From: Membranipora membranacea
Lineage: Eukaryota > Bryozoa > Gymnolaemata > Cheilostomatida > Membraniporidae
DNA length: 64,000 nucleotides
Reading direction: 5' to 3'
Assembly (NCBI GenBank): GCA_914767715.1
Contig: OU612069.1
Location: 992,001-1,056,000 of the forward strand
In this document: positions 47,210-59,385 of the stretch, piece after piece
Numbering within the stretch: the first letter of the stretch is position 1
Layout: every line of letters begins with the position of its first letter
The notes under the pieces: generated by a model
The model's input: only the letters and a program-made list of their open reading frames with translations
What the model was told of the DNA's origin: nothing
Database searches by the model: none
Translations under genes and position numbers: made by a program

Positions 47210-49502
47210 ACGATTTTCTGAACAACGCTGTACACTAGTTGACATCTAAAGACCTTTAGTCTAATGACGGCTCCCTATTTCAGTCAACAGTCCCGCCAAC
47301 ATATAATAGGTATTATGACTACTTTTACTTTGGAGTAAAAAGCTATGTTGAAATTTACAACCTAAGTAAATATATTATTAATTTAACTCAGCCTAGGCCT
47401 AGTTGTTACCCGCTTTAGATACATTATATCATTATAGCAATATGTATCTTTGTTGTAGAGCATTGGTCACATTATGTCTCATGTAATAACAGAGTATTGT
47501 TAAATTTGAATCTTTGACAACTCTAACTATCAGCTACAGAAGGTATGGCTAACAATAAAAGGTGTTGTATAAGTTTTCTTGTGTTTTTAACTATAGCTAG
47601 TTATTGAGAGTGATACGAAACACAAACTACTCAGTAACGAAACCTTGTAACAATAATGATAGTTTTATTTACCATGTAGTGTATAAACCAGATATAATAT
47701 GATAAAAATTGACAAAAGTTAAACAATAATTGTGAGAGTGTAACTTATAATTGGGAGTCACTATTTTGAGCATGTTAGTCTGATGACATATATCTATATA
47801 TTTTAGACTCTTTGGCAGAAAAAAAATATGGCTGTGCAAGGTTATCTTCTCCTCAACTGCAACGGATTTTTACTCAGTTGGCATTTACAACTGGTATGTA
47901 TTAAATTCTGAGCGATGGTTAACCTAGTATATGCATGTAAGTTATTATGTGTGTATTATTATTGGTGTATGAGGCTCGGCTGTTATATCAGAGGTAGGAA
48001 CATATATAAATGATTTTCATTTTTGCATTTTCGAATCCGGTCAATTATCAATACTGGTTTCATTACCTGATATCATTTTACAAATTGTAACAACACTCAA
48101 GTTGCTTATGTCACACCTATAAAAATCAGTCAATCTGTTATTTAATCCGTATTTTCTGAGGACTATTTAAAGTTCAGCTGTTACATGCTGCCTACTGCCA
48201 ATTGTGATCAATATACAAAATTGTCATTTCGAAATTTCGAATATATACAAATGTATCAACATTTTGCTTGAGATTCACCAATTTTTTTTTGGTTCCCATT
48301 TCAGGCAATTGCATCATCATCAATACTGGCTTCCTTACTTGATAGTTTTTTAAACTAAAACTATACTAAACTAACATTGATGACGTCACATGAATGAAGC
48401 CGTTGATCAAGCAATAAAACTTTTTTTCTACATAAGACCATTGGATTTGCTGTTACTACATGCTGCCTGCTGCCTATATTTATCATTATATCATCATATC
48501 ATTTCAAAATTTCAGAAGAACAAATATGTATGAATATTATGTCCAAGTTTTATGGAAATCCGCCTGGCGGTTCTTGACTTATAGAGGTCCGATGAAAGCT
48601 TATAAAAGTGTTGCAATAAAAATAATAAACTCAACCAAAACAAAAGACATACAACTATATTGTATGACTAACAAGAAAAATATAATATATAGATATGTAC
48701 GGAAATATTAGTAAGTTGGGGAAACAAGTTTTCTGTATGTGATTGATAGGCAGATATTACGCTTTACTAAATAAAATGAGTTGGTTAAAAGATCTTGATT
48801 TTCAGTATTTGGTCCTATATTTTAGTTTTAATAAGAGATAACCAAATACTTCTACATTTACCATTTATAAAACAAAACATGTAGATAACACATTAATCCT
48901 GACGGCCTGACGGCCTGACAGAAGTGCTTCCTTGTGTGACAGAATTGCTGTCTGCTGAAGCTGCCCTTAGAATGGCGCCATAAGTAGCAAATGTGCAGCC
49001 AATCCAATGCTTTGCGCTTGTCTACATGTGCACATAAAATAAATTATTTTGTTCATGTCCCTTCTGAAATTGCCTATCTAGTGTTTAGGTATCAGCTTTT
49101 TGACTCAGTGTTTCTCTTATGTGATCCTCCATTGTGCTAGCAGCGACAGCCAATGGTGGCTTTGTTTGATATGAGTATGAGTGTATCGGTACATTCATAA
49201 TTATCATTTGAAGTGTGAAGCATCAATGATAGTACTTGAATTTTTACAGCATTTAAAATGCAGCTTGATTTGTGTCCAGAATTGTAGTGATTCATATAAA
49301 ATATAAAAGATCTGCTAGTTCTGTTTGAGAAGGAGTGTCCGATATGACTGTATTATTATGTCTATCCAGATAATTATAAAATCTTGTCTTATCAGGACTT
49401 CAGGGGGCACTGAGACATTTTTTATCCAAGTTATTGATATTACTTCTCATCACAAGGATGTTCTCGTGAGATTGTACATTAAATAAATAAAATAACAAAG
49501 AT
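47210..49502. repeat. Segment shared with the 57.2-59.6 kb region; otherwise non-coding
   Basis: Phrases such as CAGCTACAGAAGGTATGGCT (47532 and about 57450) and GGCTCGGCTGTTATAT (about 47972 and 59574) occur in the same order in both places. This shows that the duplication carrying the OB-like gene extends well upstream of it. A second phrase, roughly GCATCATCATCAATACTGGC, recurs near 45087, 48311, 49628, 55138 and 63230. No exon was recognised. Confidence 0.6.
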
Positions 49503-49767
49503 GATTCTACAACTAGAATCGGCACAACTATATGCACATGGGAATATGAAGTCATACAACCTAATAAATCAAAAATAAGATAAAAAGAATATGATCCGCC
49601 AATTGAAACTAGTTTCGATTAAGGGCAGTTGCATCATCATCAAAACTGGCTTCATCACCTTGTTGCATTTCATATAAATAAAGTTAATGACAACACATCT
49701 ATGAATCCGATGATCAAAGCAGTCAATTTTTTTTAAATAGAACCATCAAACGTGCCAGTTATCTAAC

Positions 49768-50308
49768 CAATGAACTCCCTCTTCCTCAGGAATAACAACA
49801 CATAGGAACTGTGGGTGTGGCCTAGTGTGATGTCGTAGACAATTGGCCTATTTAGTGTCCCTTATAATATAGGCTTAATAGATTAGGTCTATATAGGAAT
49901 ATTCGGCTTTCCATTGTGTATGCCACTAAACAATAGAAAATAAACAATAGACTCACTGCATCAAATAATATCAGGGCTTTTCTGAGCCAAGAAAGAAATA
50001 AGCAACAAAATACACACGTGTGTTGATGTTCACATAATCAATAACACTACTATCAGGTATATTGGGCAAGTGATGCAGCTGTAGAATGGTAGGGTAAGAT
50101 GTTTTCTTGAGATATAACTAATAGTCATGAACTCTTTTGTAAGGAATATGGGCTTATCAGCCATTTTGTTTTATAGATGTAATATTGATTTCATCACTTG
50201 GCGGCCATTTTGATTTCAACAAATGTCCCAGACATAGCTCAAGCGATACTGTTTGCTGATTGGTCAATATCGTCCTGTTGTTATTCCTGAGGAAGAGGGA
50301 GTTCATTG
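49768..50308. mobile_element. 541-bp non-autonomous DNA transposon with 33-bp perfect TIRs and 7-bp TSD
   Basis: The left end CAATGAACTCCCTCTTCCTC and its continuation to 49800 (33 bp) are exactly reverse-complemented at 50276-50308. The flanks on both sides are ATCTAAC (49761-49767 and 50309-50315), a 7-bp direct target duplication. There is no internal coding capacity, so it is a MITE. The 7-bp duplication with ends starting CA would fit a P-element-like or hAT-like origin; this is inference. The perfect terminal repeats suggest recent insertion. Confidence 0.9.
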
Positions 50309-50610
50309 ATCTAACAATGTTTGGGTGTCAGCTTCCTCTGAAGCACATTTTTAGGTTGTGATGGATGTGATGTGAGGCGTACTTTTTGATAGACACTATC
50401 AAAATTGGTCCCACTTTGAATACTTAATTTACAGTAGACCTTAAGCTATCTTTGGTGATTTGCTCTTTATCCTTTATGTTATAAATTACAACACTGCTCT
50501 TAGGATTGAGAGGATGCTGAATAAATTGAGTGGTATGCATAAATGACATTCAGGTTGAGATAAAGGTAGTTTGGGAGCATGACTGGGTGCTGCTGCTGGG
50601 TACAGCTTAC

Positions 50611-50840
50611 CTTGAGTTTTAGTAGCTTCATTTTTCATGGCTTCTGTTGATGGCGATTGACTCCCAGATCGGAGAGGCACTCTTGAGCCATCAAAGTAAT
50701 TTGACAGCTCTTTTCTTACGGCGGCAACTATTGATCTGCTTAAGTTGTTATAGATGACAACAAAGCGGTTGTGTAATGCCTTGTTCTATGCTCGCATCGC
50801 ATCCAATTGTATCTCCATTTGCTTCGTATATATGTATATG
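50611..50840 (-). pseudogene. Exon-like coding remnant of unknown family
   Basis: The minus strand reads ALHNRFVVIYNNLSRSIVAA, then VRKELSNYFDGSRVPLRSGS and onward to EATKTQ, directly followed by a GTAAGC donor at 50610. The composition is protein-like. Upstream, the same frame continues as TKQMEIQLDAMRA but is broken by a TAG. I do not recognise the family; given the surroundings, the N-terminal part of a transposon protein is possible. No partner exon was identified. Confidence 0.35.
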
Positions 50841-51373
50841 ACCTGATAGTCAACATATTCTGAATCATTACCAGTATCAGGAGCTTTTCCTACACATAGT
50901 TTTACCAGGCATTCCTGATGCCTTTACAAGTAAATTTTTCTACTAAATTTGCTTGTTAGAGAGCAGTTTTTTACACAGCCATTCACTCCGGACTCACAAA
51001 CATGCTACATGCTTGGTTGTGTAGCAAGTTAAGTATACATTGTTAATTCTTAGCAAGAGTACATGTAGCAAGTTGTCCAAGTTTGAGGAAATTCGGTCTG
51101 CTAGTTCTTGGCATATAGTTTGATGAAAGCTTATAAATGTGTTGCAAGAGAAATTATAATATTAAAAATAATAAAAATAGTAATAACAACTAGAGATGGC
51201 ATAGCTTTATTCACATGTGAATATAAAGTCATACAACCTAATTAATCAATTAGACTATTACAATACCCTAACAATCATTATACCTTAAAAAATAAATTTT
51301 ATGCCAATTGGTTTTTGTGTATGTGTTTTGTTAATTTATTTCGACAAGAGAATAATATATTGATTGATGTTGT

Positions 51374-54300
51374 TAGGCTTTGTCAGAGGCTAAAAGGATG
51401 TTGACAACATCGACGACTTCACTTTCTGTGATGTTCGAGTAAGTTAATTGCATTGGTAGGGCCAGGTAGGCAAAGGGAGTCCTCTGAAACTGACGAAAAG
51501 AGTGAAGAAGGGAATCTTGTTTTTAGCTGTTTTAGAGGCACTCCGTTTTCATCTACCAATGTTATGGTGTCTGAGTCTTCTACCAGGACTCCTACCAATT
51601 CAGTGGTTATCTTGATCTTTGGGTTACCCATCTGAAAAAACAGCAATAGCATATGACAGAAGGTATAAAAGAAACCAAATGATCAACTTCCTACTAATTG
51701 CCACATTGCATATTATATCAGTATTAAATAATACACAGAATGATGGCACATTACTGGAAAATGACAAACAAAGAAAAAATATTTGAGTAAGTAATGAAAG
51801 AATTTTTAACGTTATTAGCATTTGGCTTATTTACCTTTATTTCATAGCTGTAATTGATGTGTAGAATGAAGCAGCTATGATATTTATTATACTTCTGTGC
51901 CACATCCTACACCTCTATTGGCTGACCAACTGTAATAGCGGTATAAGCCACATTTCACCAGAGGTTGATAATGACCTGACTGCCACAGGAAGAGATTTAG
52001 GTAGTCCTCACACTGCCCAGTGTGCTGAGATCTTTAATGGGCTCCAGCTAAAAAAGGAAGTAAATGAATGTTAGTGTATGTAAAATCACAAAATTTAACG
52101 GGAGTATAGTATTGCACCATCCTATGAATTGCTGGAAAATAGGATATGCTGTGATCACTTATCATTACTGGAAATATAGATCTTTTCATTTTTTAAACAT
52201 TTATTGACATACAATCCTAATCATTAAAATGATTTTCTTCCGAAAGTGCCAAAACAAAACAATAAATAACTAAAAGAAGAAAAATTGAAGATAAAGACTA
52301 ACAATGCGCTGCCCTAGACTGCACATGTCCTAATGATGAAAATTCAAAAATTCACTTTCGTGAACTTTTGGTGAAATTGTTATTTCACAGTTAGGTCTTT
52401 GTTTGAGTTAATTAGCTTAGATAGTTTGGCTTTTATCAACGTGTAAAGATCCTATCTCATCACCCTTCTCAATTATAATTTAGAATGCAAATGTCCTAAA
52501 TGATTATCCAATCACTCTAAGCCTTATGTAAACAATGATCCAATGAAAAGCGTTGTGAGAAGCCATTTAGCACACTTTTTAAAGTGGATTGGAATAAGAA
52601 AATGACCTGACTGTGAGGTTTAATGTAAATTTGCTTCCCCTGATGTACAAAGATTAGCTATTCTTTCTGGAATGGAACACCATGTATGTAACCTCTGCGG
52701 CTCACAAACAGATATTATTCAAACAAACGTTCAAAAATCATTCAGTAATTAATGCAACATAGTGACGGTGAACTGCTCAGAGTGTGTAATCATAAAGGCT
52801 ACCAGAGTGTAAGGTTTCCATACTGTGCACCCCATTCTTTGAGAAAAGCAATGAATAGGATTTATTATCAAAGGGGTCTAACAATCCCATATATGTATAA
52901 TGTGTACAAGAAACGGTTAGTGTCTGAAAACCAAGGTGATGAGATTGTGGAAGGATAGAAATACTGTCACTTGATAAAATATCCCATTCAAGTCACTAGA
53001 TAAAGATTGTTGTGAGATCAGATGCAGATCAGCTGCATGCCTTAACAAACTAATCCTCTGGTCTGAATTGTGTATAACACCAAGAAGTTAGAGACTTGTA
53101 TAATTGCAATTCTCACATGAGCTACGCATTGCAGCTTTTTACACTGCGATCTCCTGCAATACTGACCATCACACAGCGTATCTGCCCGCCTGGTCAAAGC
53201 TCAATCACTGATTTGGATGACCTGCACAGCGTCATCGAAGGTCAGATGCCAGAGAACTGGCAAAAGAACAGGGTGATATGACAACTACATGAAGTTTAAA
53301 TACGCACCAACCAAACAGCTGCGATACCATCAGGATATAATAGATGAGGTGTTTTTGGTCTTGAGAATGAAGAGATGAGATGAAGTGATGAGAAAGCGAG
53401 TTCAATATGGTTTATGTGTGGGGATGATTTAGTGTTCACGCAGGGGATTATTTGATTATATATTTAGAACGCAATTCCCATCCATGATAGTATTATTGAC
53501 TTTTTTTGAAGTGAGTGTCATAAAATGATTATTTGATCATAGTGTATCATTTGATAAATAAATTATCCAATTCACTTCTTTTACACCCCTTTAGAAACCT
53601 CAAATGAACAGGTAAAAAGTCAAATATTCCCATGATTATGACATTTAGGACAATTGCATTCTCAAAATGCCTTGCTTGTTTAAGAACAATCGTCCTAACT
53701 GATAACATTGTTTCCTGGTTCTATTGTTGGTAGAGGTGTGATAACTTCAAAGACCCATGAAAACAATAGCACTTGGTAGGCAATTACTTGGTACAATAAT
53801 TGAATGACAATAATCCTGTTAATTTCCATGATATACACAGCCATCTTTTAAATGTGCTATAACCAAAAGTTTGCATTGCTTCATTTAGGACCTCTAAGCC
53901 AGCGAATGATTATGTCTTAGACATGAAATGCATAAGTGCATGTTGTCCCTGTTTATGACAAAACAGAGGGTGGGCTGCCCCTAAAGAGGGACGCAAGTTG
54001 CCCGGAGTCCTCGTACTGAGAGTGTGATACATCCTAGTAAAGTAGAATGCATCTTAGAGGTGAGGCCATGGTGGACCTCCTAATCGTTAGTGTGCAGCAA
54101 GCTGCCAGAAACTGAAACAGGCACTAATCAGCCATTGGCCATGACACTTTGATCTTAGCCAATAGGCCAACAAGCGATAAATAGGCCAACAAGCATAAAT
54201 GCATGTTGTCAGAATGCATTCAAATTGTTTACAGACCTGAACTGTTGTGGAAGGCTATTGAATACAATTGAAGGATGGCAAAGAAATGTAATTGATGGAG

Positions 54301-54922
54301 GTTTCGGGAAATTATTGGCTCTCATAGGAAAGCGATGTATAATAAATGAAAACTGCTCACATATATAACCTTGAGCCAACATATAAAGTATATTATAGCC
54401 ATATTTGGCAGAGATATAACTGGCGAGCTGTGGCAAGGGGAGAAAATTTAAGGATCTTGAAAGATCCTGAGTAGATATCAGATGCCTTGGAATAAAATGT
54501 ATAAAGGCGATAAGGCTATGAGCCTAAAGACTATTAGATCATGTCTATTACTAATAATCTGTAAATGGGCTGTACGTTTTAACATACTCCAGTTATAAAG
54601 CCCTTCACCGACACAAACCTTTCTGAGAGCAAAGTGCAATCAAAACATTTTGAGGCTAGAATATCTACTGAGTGTGTTAACAAGAATTAAATGTAAGCGA
54701 TAAGAATTAGAATATGATTCTTTGAGCAACTCTTTTGCAACAATGTGTATTATTTGCTAATAGAAATTAAATGCTCATCAAAAGATACTAAACAATTTTT
54801 TAAGTTGCTCACCCTTCACAAAGAAGTATCTGTCCAGGCTCTCCCTATTCTTCATAATACTGTACACCTTGATGTTTACTGATACGAAATCCTTTTTGAG
54901 GCATCTTGGTCGGTGTTGCCAT
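51374..54922 (-). pseudogene. OB-fold-like family, copy 2: decayed, with a 2.36 kb insertion
   Basis: This matches copy 1 across exon 1 (54922-54814), a remnant of exon 3 (about 54590-54630), exon 4 (52047-51835, same 213-bp length) and exon 5 (51631-51374). Exon 1 has a 1-bp insertion. Exon 2 is deleted. Exon 3 is truncated and frameshifted. Exon 4 has three in-frame stops. Exon 5 shifts frame near 51478 but still ends in the family C terminus in another frame. The copy is clearly non-functional. A 2.36 kb foreign segment (52183-54540) lies between exons 4 and 3. Its exon 1 abuts the edge motif of copy 3 at 54998, which gives the junction of a tandem duplication. Confidence 0.8.
52183..54540. 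mobile_element. 2.36 kb insertion of unknown type inside OB-like copy 2
   Basis: The segment is absent from copies 1 and 3 at the aligned position. TAGATC occurs at both junctions (52177-52182 and 54535-54540), a possible 6-bp target duplication. The low-coordinate edge is T-rich; on the minus strand it contains AATAAA followed by an A-rich end, which would suit a retroposed element lying in minus orientation. No terminal inverted repeats were seen. A 68-codon open frame at 52752-52958 (+) has no recognisable domain. Confidence 0.5.
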
Positions 54923-54997
54923 GTTGTTGTTTTTGTCTACCGTTGTTGGCGAAATGAAAATTTATAATGCCTTCTTCTTGCAAAACAACCTAAAACT

Positions 54998-55050
54998 AGA
55001 GACAGCGTAGCTTTATTCACAAGTGAATATAAAGTCATACAACCTAATTA
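54998..55050 (+). repeat. Edge motif at the junction of OB-like copies 2 and 3
   Basis: The motif beginning AACTAGAGACAGCGTAGCTT is the same family as 44956-45010. It lies 76 bp upstream of the copy 2 start codon, directly joined to sequence (CAAAACAACCTAAA) that also flanks copy 1 upstream, so it marks a unit boundary. Confidence 0.6.
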
Positions 55051-55473
55051 CTCAATCAAACTTACTCAAAACCCAAACAATCATTAGGATCTACAAAAAG
55101 TATTTAGTGAGGTAAGCCAATCGGATCTAGTTTCAATTGCATCATCGACAATACTGGTTTCATTTAACTAGTAACATTTTATAATTACAACTATCCTAAA
55201 GTTGGTGACATCACACTTGAAGTTCAGTTGCTAGATGTGAGACACTGCCTATGATCATCTTGATGTCAAAATGTCATTTCAAATTCCGGCTGGTAGATAA
55301 CCCAATATATTAATATATATTATGAACTTTATTAACCACCGATCATGCATGAAGCAAATAGAGGCCATGTGAAAATAACAACAAATAAAAGAAGCAATAA
55401 GAATACTGCCAGTTGGTTTTTGTATATGAGTTATGATAACCTATTTCGATGAAAGAAAAATAGATTAATATTG

Positions 55474-56620
55474 TTAGGCGTTGTCAGAAGCGATCCACTT
55501 TCAACTAACTGTCGCATTGCATATTATAACAGTATTAAAGATGTGACAGAATGATGGCAAATTAACGGCAAATGACTCACAATCAAAAATTCTTTGAGTA
55601 CGTAATGAAAGAACTTTTAAAGATAATAGGATTAGTCTTATTTACCTTTATATTGTAGCTGTAATTGATGTGTAGAATGTAGCAGCTATGTAATTTATTA
55701 TATCTCTGTGCCACATCCCACACTTCTGCTGGCTGCCCAATTAATATAGAGGTATTAACCACACCACATTTCGCCCGAGGTTGATAATCACCTGACAGCC
55801 ACAGGATGAAATGTAGGCATTACTCACACTGTAGAGTACACCAAGATATTTTATAGGCTCTAGCTAGAAAAGAAAGTTCAGAAGTTTAGGAGTATGAAGT
55901 TTAGAAGTTTGTTTATTGCCTAATTTAATTTCTAATAACCAAGCTGTAATAGTTTGATGGCATCAAAAGTATGGCACATGATAAAACAAAATGAAATTAA
56001 AGTTAAATGAATGTTGAGGTATAAATTAATATAGATGCCATAAAGTATTAAAAAAAAAAGAAAATGTATGTAAAATCATAAAATTAAACAGGATTATACT
56101 ATTGCACCATGCTAGGAGCACTAAGATATGCTGTGATCATTAATCATTGCCAGAAGAAATAAAACATATGGATATTGTCCTCACGTGATTAATATTACAT
56201 CATGCATAATACTAATAATCTTTAAATGATGTCTATGTCTTCACTTAATCCGATTATCAATCCCTTCACAGAAACGAAATTTTTTTTCGGTAGGATTGGC
56301 CACGTAGTGATAAAAGAAGGCTGGTAAGGCTTCTCATCACAATTAGCACTGACCAGCAGATCTTCAATTCTATGCAGGAAAGAAAGTGTTCAATTAAATC
56401 TTTTTGTATTTTCAGTTTATAAAGGATCTTCAGGACAGCATGTTTTAACCAGTTGTGAAATAAATATGAAAACTGTAATAATGTTATAATCTAATGTAAT
56501 GAAATATTCTAATGTATCTGCAGAAGACTGATTGCAAATATTACCGAAGAAGAAAAAGAAATTGTGAGAATTACAATGTGATTAGTTAGTCAATTGCTTT
56601 TGTAAAATGAAAACTCGAAT
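55474..56620 (-). pseudogene. OB-fold-like family, copy 3: decayed
   Basis: Exon 3 (56369-56249) and exon 4 (55863-55646) are recognisable. Exon 3 reads IEDLLVSANCDEKPYQPSF and ends FVSVKGLIIG, but its donor GT has become TT. Exon 4 carries a net 5-bp gain relative to copies 1 and 2, which breaks the frame near RNV. Exon 5 is deleted except for the last few codons around 55474-55495, and exon 2 is largely missing. A LINE fragment begins about 20 bp beyond the recognisable end. The preserved amino-acid pattern in exons 3-4 confirms the ancestral reading frame used for copy 1. Confidence 0.75.
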
Positions 56621-56645
56621 GCTTTTTAAATATCTTAGAGAGAAC

Positions 56646-57030
56646 GGGTAAAACTGATTAAGGTCTATGATTCCCTGGGCCATCTTTTGACCCCGACTTA
56701 AAAATAGGGGTTATGCGAGCAATTTTCCAGACCTTTGGACATACTCCTTCATCTAAAATTCTATTGAAAATATCTGTGAGCACTGGACCTACGTAGGGAA
56801 ATGTTTTGTTTAACATCCGAACTGAAGTCTGGTCAGGACAAGTGCATTGGCCCATTGATATTGATTTTAGAAGCTTTTGCAATGAGACTGTTGTAAATTT
56901 CGGAAATTGTTTCAAACCTTTGTGGTGATAATTTGGCAAAGTACTAGAAAAATCCGAAACCAAAGAAAGATCATTTGATAGCTTAGCAGCGATAGATGTA
57001 AAATGCTCATTCAAATTTATTATACATTTA
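56646..57030 (-). mobile_element. LINE reverse-transcriptase fragment (start of RT domain)
   Basis: The minus-strand frame 57014-56658 contains DIFNRILDEGVCPKVWKIAR followed by TPIFKSGSKDGPGNHRP, the classic first motif of non-LTR retrotransposon reverse transcriptases (W+ A.+ P+ K.G.. + NYRP). The rest of the ORF is missing, so this is a dead fragment. It interrupts the upstream part of OB-like copy 3. Confidence 0.85.
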
Positions 57031-57566
57031 CTAATACTAATACTAAATCTAATAACTACTAATAATTATATTATTACTACTAATTACTAATAATACTAAT
57101 AATATATATCTAAAAGATATAGTTATATATAATGATATAATAATTACAGTCAAGCAACCGTTACATAATATATTAGGTAATATGAAGACTTTTACTTGGG
57201 AGTGGATAGCTATCTCTTTGAAGGTTGTGTGTCAACTTACTGATAATGAATACAACCTAGCCATTATGTTACTATTTAAATTCTAAGTAAATATATTATC
57301 AACTTTAAATCGGCCTAGGCCTAGTGGTTATCCGTTTTAAACACATAACACCCTAATCATGACAGCAATGTGTATCCTTGTTGGTCTCATTATTTCTCAT
57401 GTAATAACAGAGTATCAGAAAGCTTGAATCTTGGCAACTCCATCTATCAGCTACAGAAGGTATGGCTAGCAATAAAAGATGTTGTCTATATTCTCACGTG
57501 TTTTTAATTATGAGCTGTTTTTGGGAGTGATTCTTAACACAAACTAAAAAGTAACAAAAGCATGTC

Positions 57567-58011
57567 AATATCATGTCCCTCATCTCCTATTGTTTACCTA
57601 TTATTTTTACCTGTATCTATGCCAGTGATAAAAAGGCTATCAGAAAGATTTTTAAAGATTGTTCTAAGCTTGGTATTGAGTATCATGACATAGATTTAAA
57701 CATTCAGAAACTAACTAAAACACTTGCCATCAAATATATAGAAGACAATGACCATTTCATTAATGAATTTTTGATTCAATGCCCCTCTGGAAGATACCCA
57801 ACCATTAAATATAGAGGAGCATGGAGCAGAGATAATTTTTTTCTTTACGCCACCTTGTACATACTTTAAATCATATTTTCTTTTAAACAATCCTACAGAG
57901 TTCTGACTTTTTTTCCAATTTTGTTCATGTCTACTTTTAAGGCCAGTATTTACACCGAATTTCGCAACATGTACTATTGTCTGTGATATGTGATAAATCA
58001 ATCAATCGATT
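57567..58011 (+). mobile_element. LINE 3' fragment (end of RT ORF and 3' tail)
   Basis: The frame 57573-57869 contains YASDKKAIRKIFKDCSKLGI and HFINEFLIQCPSGRYPTIKY, which I recognise as the C-terminal region of non-LTR element ORFs. It ends in TAA, then a ~140-bp 3' untranslated region and a short AATC-type tail (AAATCAATCAATCG) at 57993-58006. It is a 5'-truncated insertion, in opposite orientation to the fragment at 56646. The element clade is not assigned. Confidence 0.75.
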
Positions 58012-58040
58012 GTAACAACAATGCTAGTAGTTTAATATTC

Positions 58041-58195
58041 TTTAGCATTTAATAATATTTAAATATTATTTAAATATTTTATCTAAATGATTATTCAAAT
58101 AAATATAATTTATAAATTAAAAAAAAACTAAATATTATTGAGCATGTGGTGATGAGGTGTTGCATACTAAACTAGTGAATATGTAAGTTTTTTTT
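58041..58195 (+). repeat. Direct repeat flanking transposase-like copy A (left)
   Basis: The stretch from TTTAGCATTTAATAATA to GTGAATATGTAAGTTTTTTT is repeated at 59218-59385 in the same orientation with moderate divergence. The pair brackets the ~1.0 kb transposase-like remnant. Confidence 0.75.
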
Positions 58196-58199
58196 TATA

Positions 58200-59210
58200 A
58201 ACCAAATGATTTTACCTCATTAACAGCAAACCCTGTTCCATCTACATCAGATACCCACGACCCAATCATGCCTTGTTCCAGTCTCAAACTTTCACCTCGA
58301 ACGACACTGGATTGATACGTCATCGTAAGCGCCGCGAAGATCAATGTAAACGAAACATTTTTATCACCAAACATCAGAAAGGAGCTCTTTACATCGGCTA
58401 GAAAACTGGAACTCAAAGGCAAGCTAAAACTTTTCTAAAAACTGCCATCTAAAAAAGTGCTAGGTGAAGTATTAAAGGAGAAAATTAGTGAGTCAGAGTT
58501 TTACTTTACCCGTCGGTGAAACCACTGTGCCAGCAGTTTACTTGGAAACTCTTGTCATTTCGAAATCCTGAATCACCAGATTAGATCCAAGTGAGCAAGC
58601 TACCAACTAGACCTGGAACCGCACTGCAGATGCCCTAAAGGCCCATATAGCCTCAGTTCCCAGAGTAAAGTCACATTACGCCAGGACCACAATCAAGAAA
58701 GATTATGTTGAGGGAACGCTGACTATGAAAAAGATGTATTGATTGTACATGGAGTGCAGCGCTGCTGCTGCTGGATATGATTTTGTCTTGATGGAACTAA
58801 CCTTTATTTCCACAAACCAAAGTCTGACCTCTGCGATAAGTATACACTCTGGGATTTGAAGACAGCAAACAATGTTATGACAAGGTTACTGAGCAAAGGC
58901 CAAACACAAAACCAACAGGAACCATATGTCAGACCAATGAAAAATTGATACACAATACACAGACCAAACCATCCTTGTTGTTTCATATGACCGGGAAAAT
59001 GTTCTCTCCCTCTCGCGAACAAACATTTCCTCCACATTCTACAAATGAAAATTGATCCTCACAACCTGACAGCAATCGTACACCGCACCAAATAAGGGGT
59101 ACTGTTCCATTTGGTCTGAAGATCGCAGTGGCAGCTCAGGCAATGATAAAGTCTCAGCTCTCATCTCAAACCTGTAGCAGATCATCTTGAGGCATCACAG
59201 CTCATCATCA
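58200..59210 (+). pseudogene. Transposase-like remnant, copy A
   Basis: This matches the better-preserved remnant at 60870-62297 in blocks: AACAGCAAACCCTGT, CATATAGCCTCAGTTCCCAG, CACAATCAAGAAAGATTATG and ATTGATCCTCACAACCTGAC. In one frame it reads LYFHKPKSDLCDKYTLWDLK, reminiscent of the CD.C segment of transposon-derived proteins in invertebrates. Stops and frameshifts are frequent. It ends about 20 bp after the point corresponding to 61975 in copy B. Confidence 0.5.
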
Positions 59211-59217
59211 TAATATT

Positions 59218-59385
59218 ATTTAGCATTTAATAATACTTAAATATTTTTTAAATATTTTATCCAAATTATTATTTAAATAAATACAATTAAAAAATTTAAA
59301 AATAACAAAATATTATTGAGCATGTGGAAATGAAGTGTTGCATACTAAACTAGTGAATATGTAAGTTTTTTTATAAACCAGATGA
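59218..59385 (+). repeat. Direct repeat flanking transposase-like copy A (right)
   Basis: Partner of 58041-58195. After it, the sequence resumes similarity with the region upstream of OB-like copy 1 (about 47690-48000), which indicates that everything from the LINE fragment to here was inserted into the duplicated segment. Confidence 0.7.
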
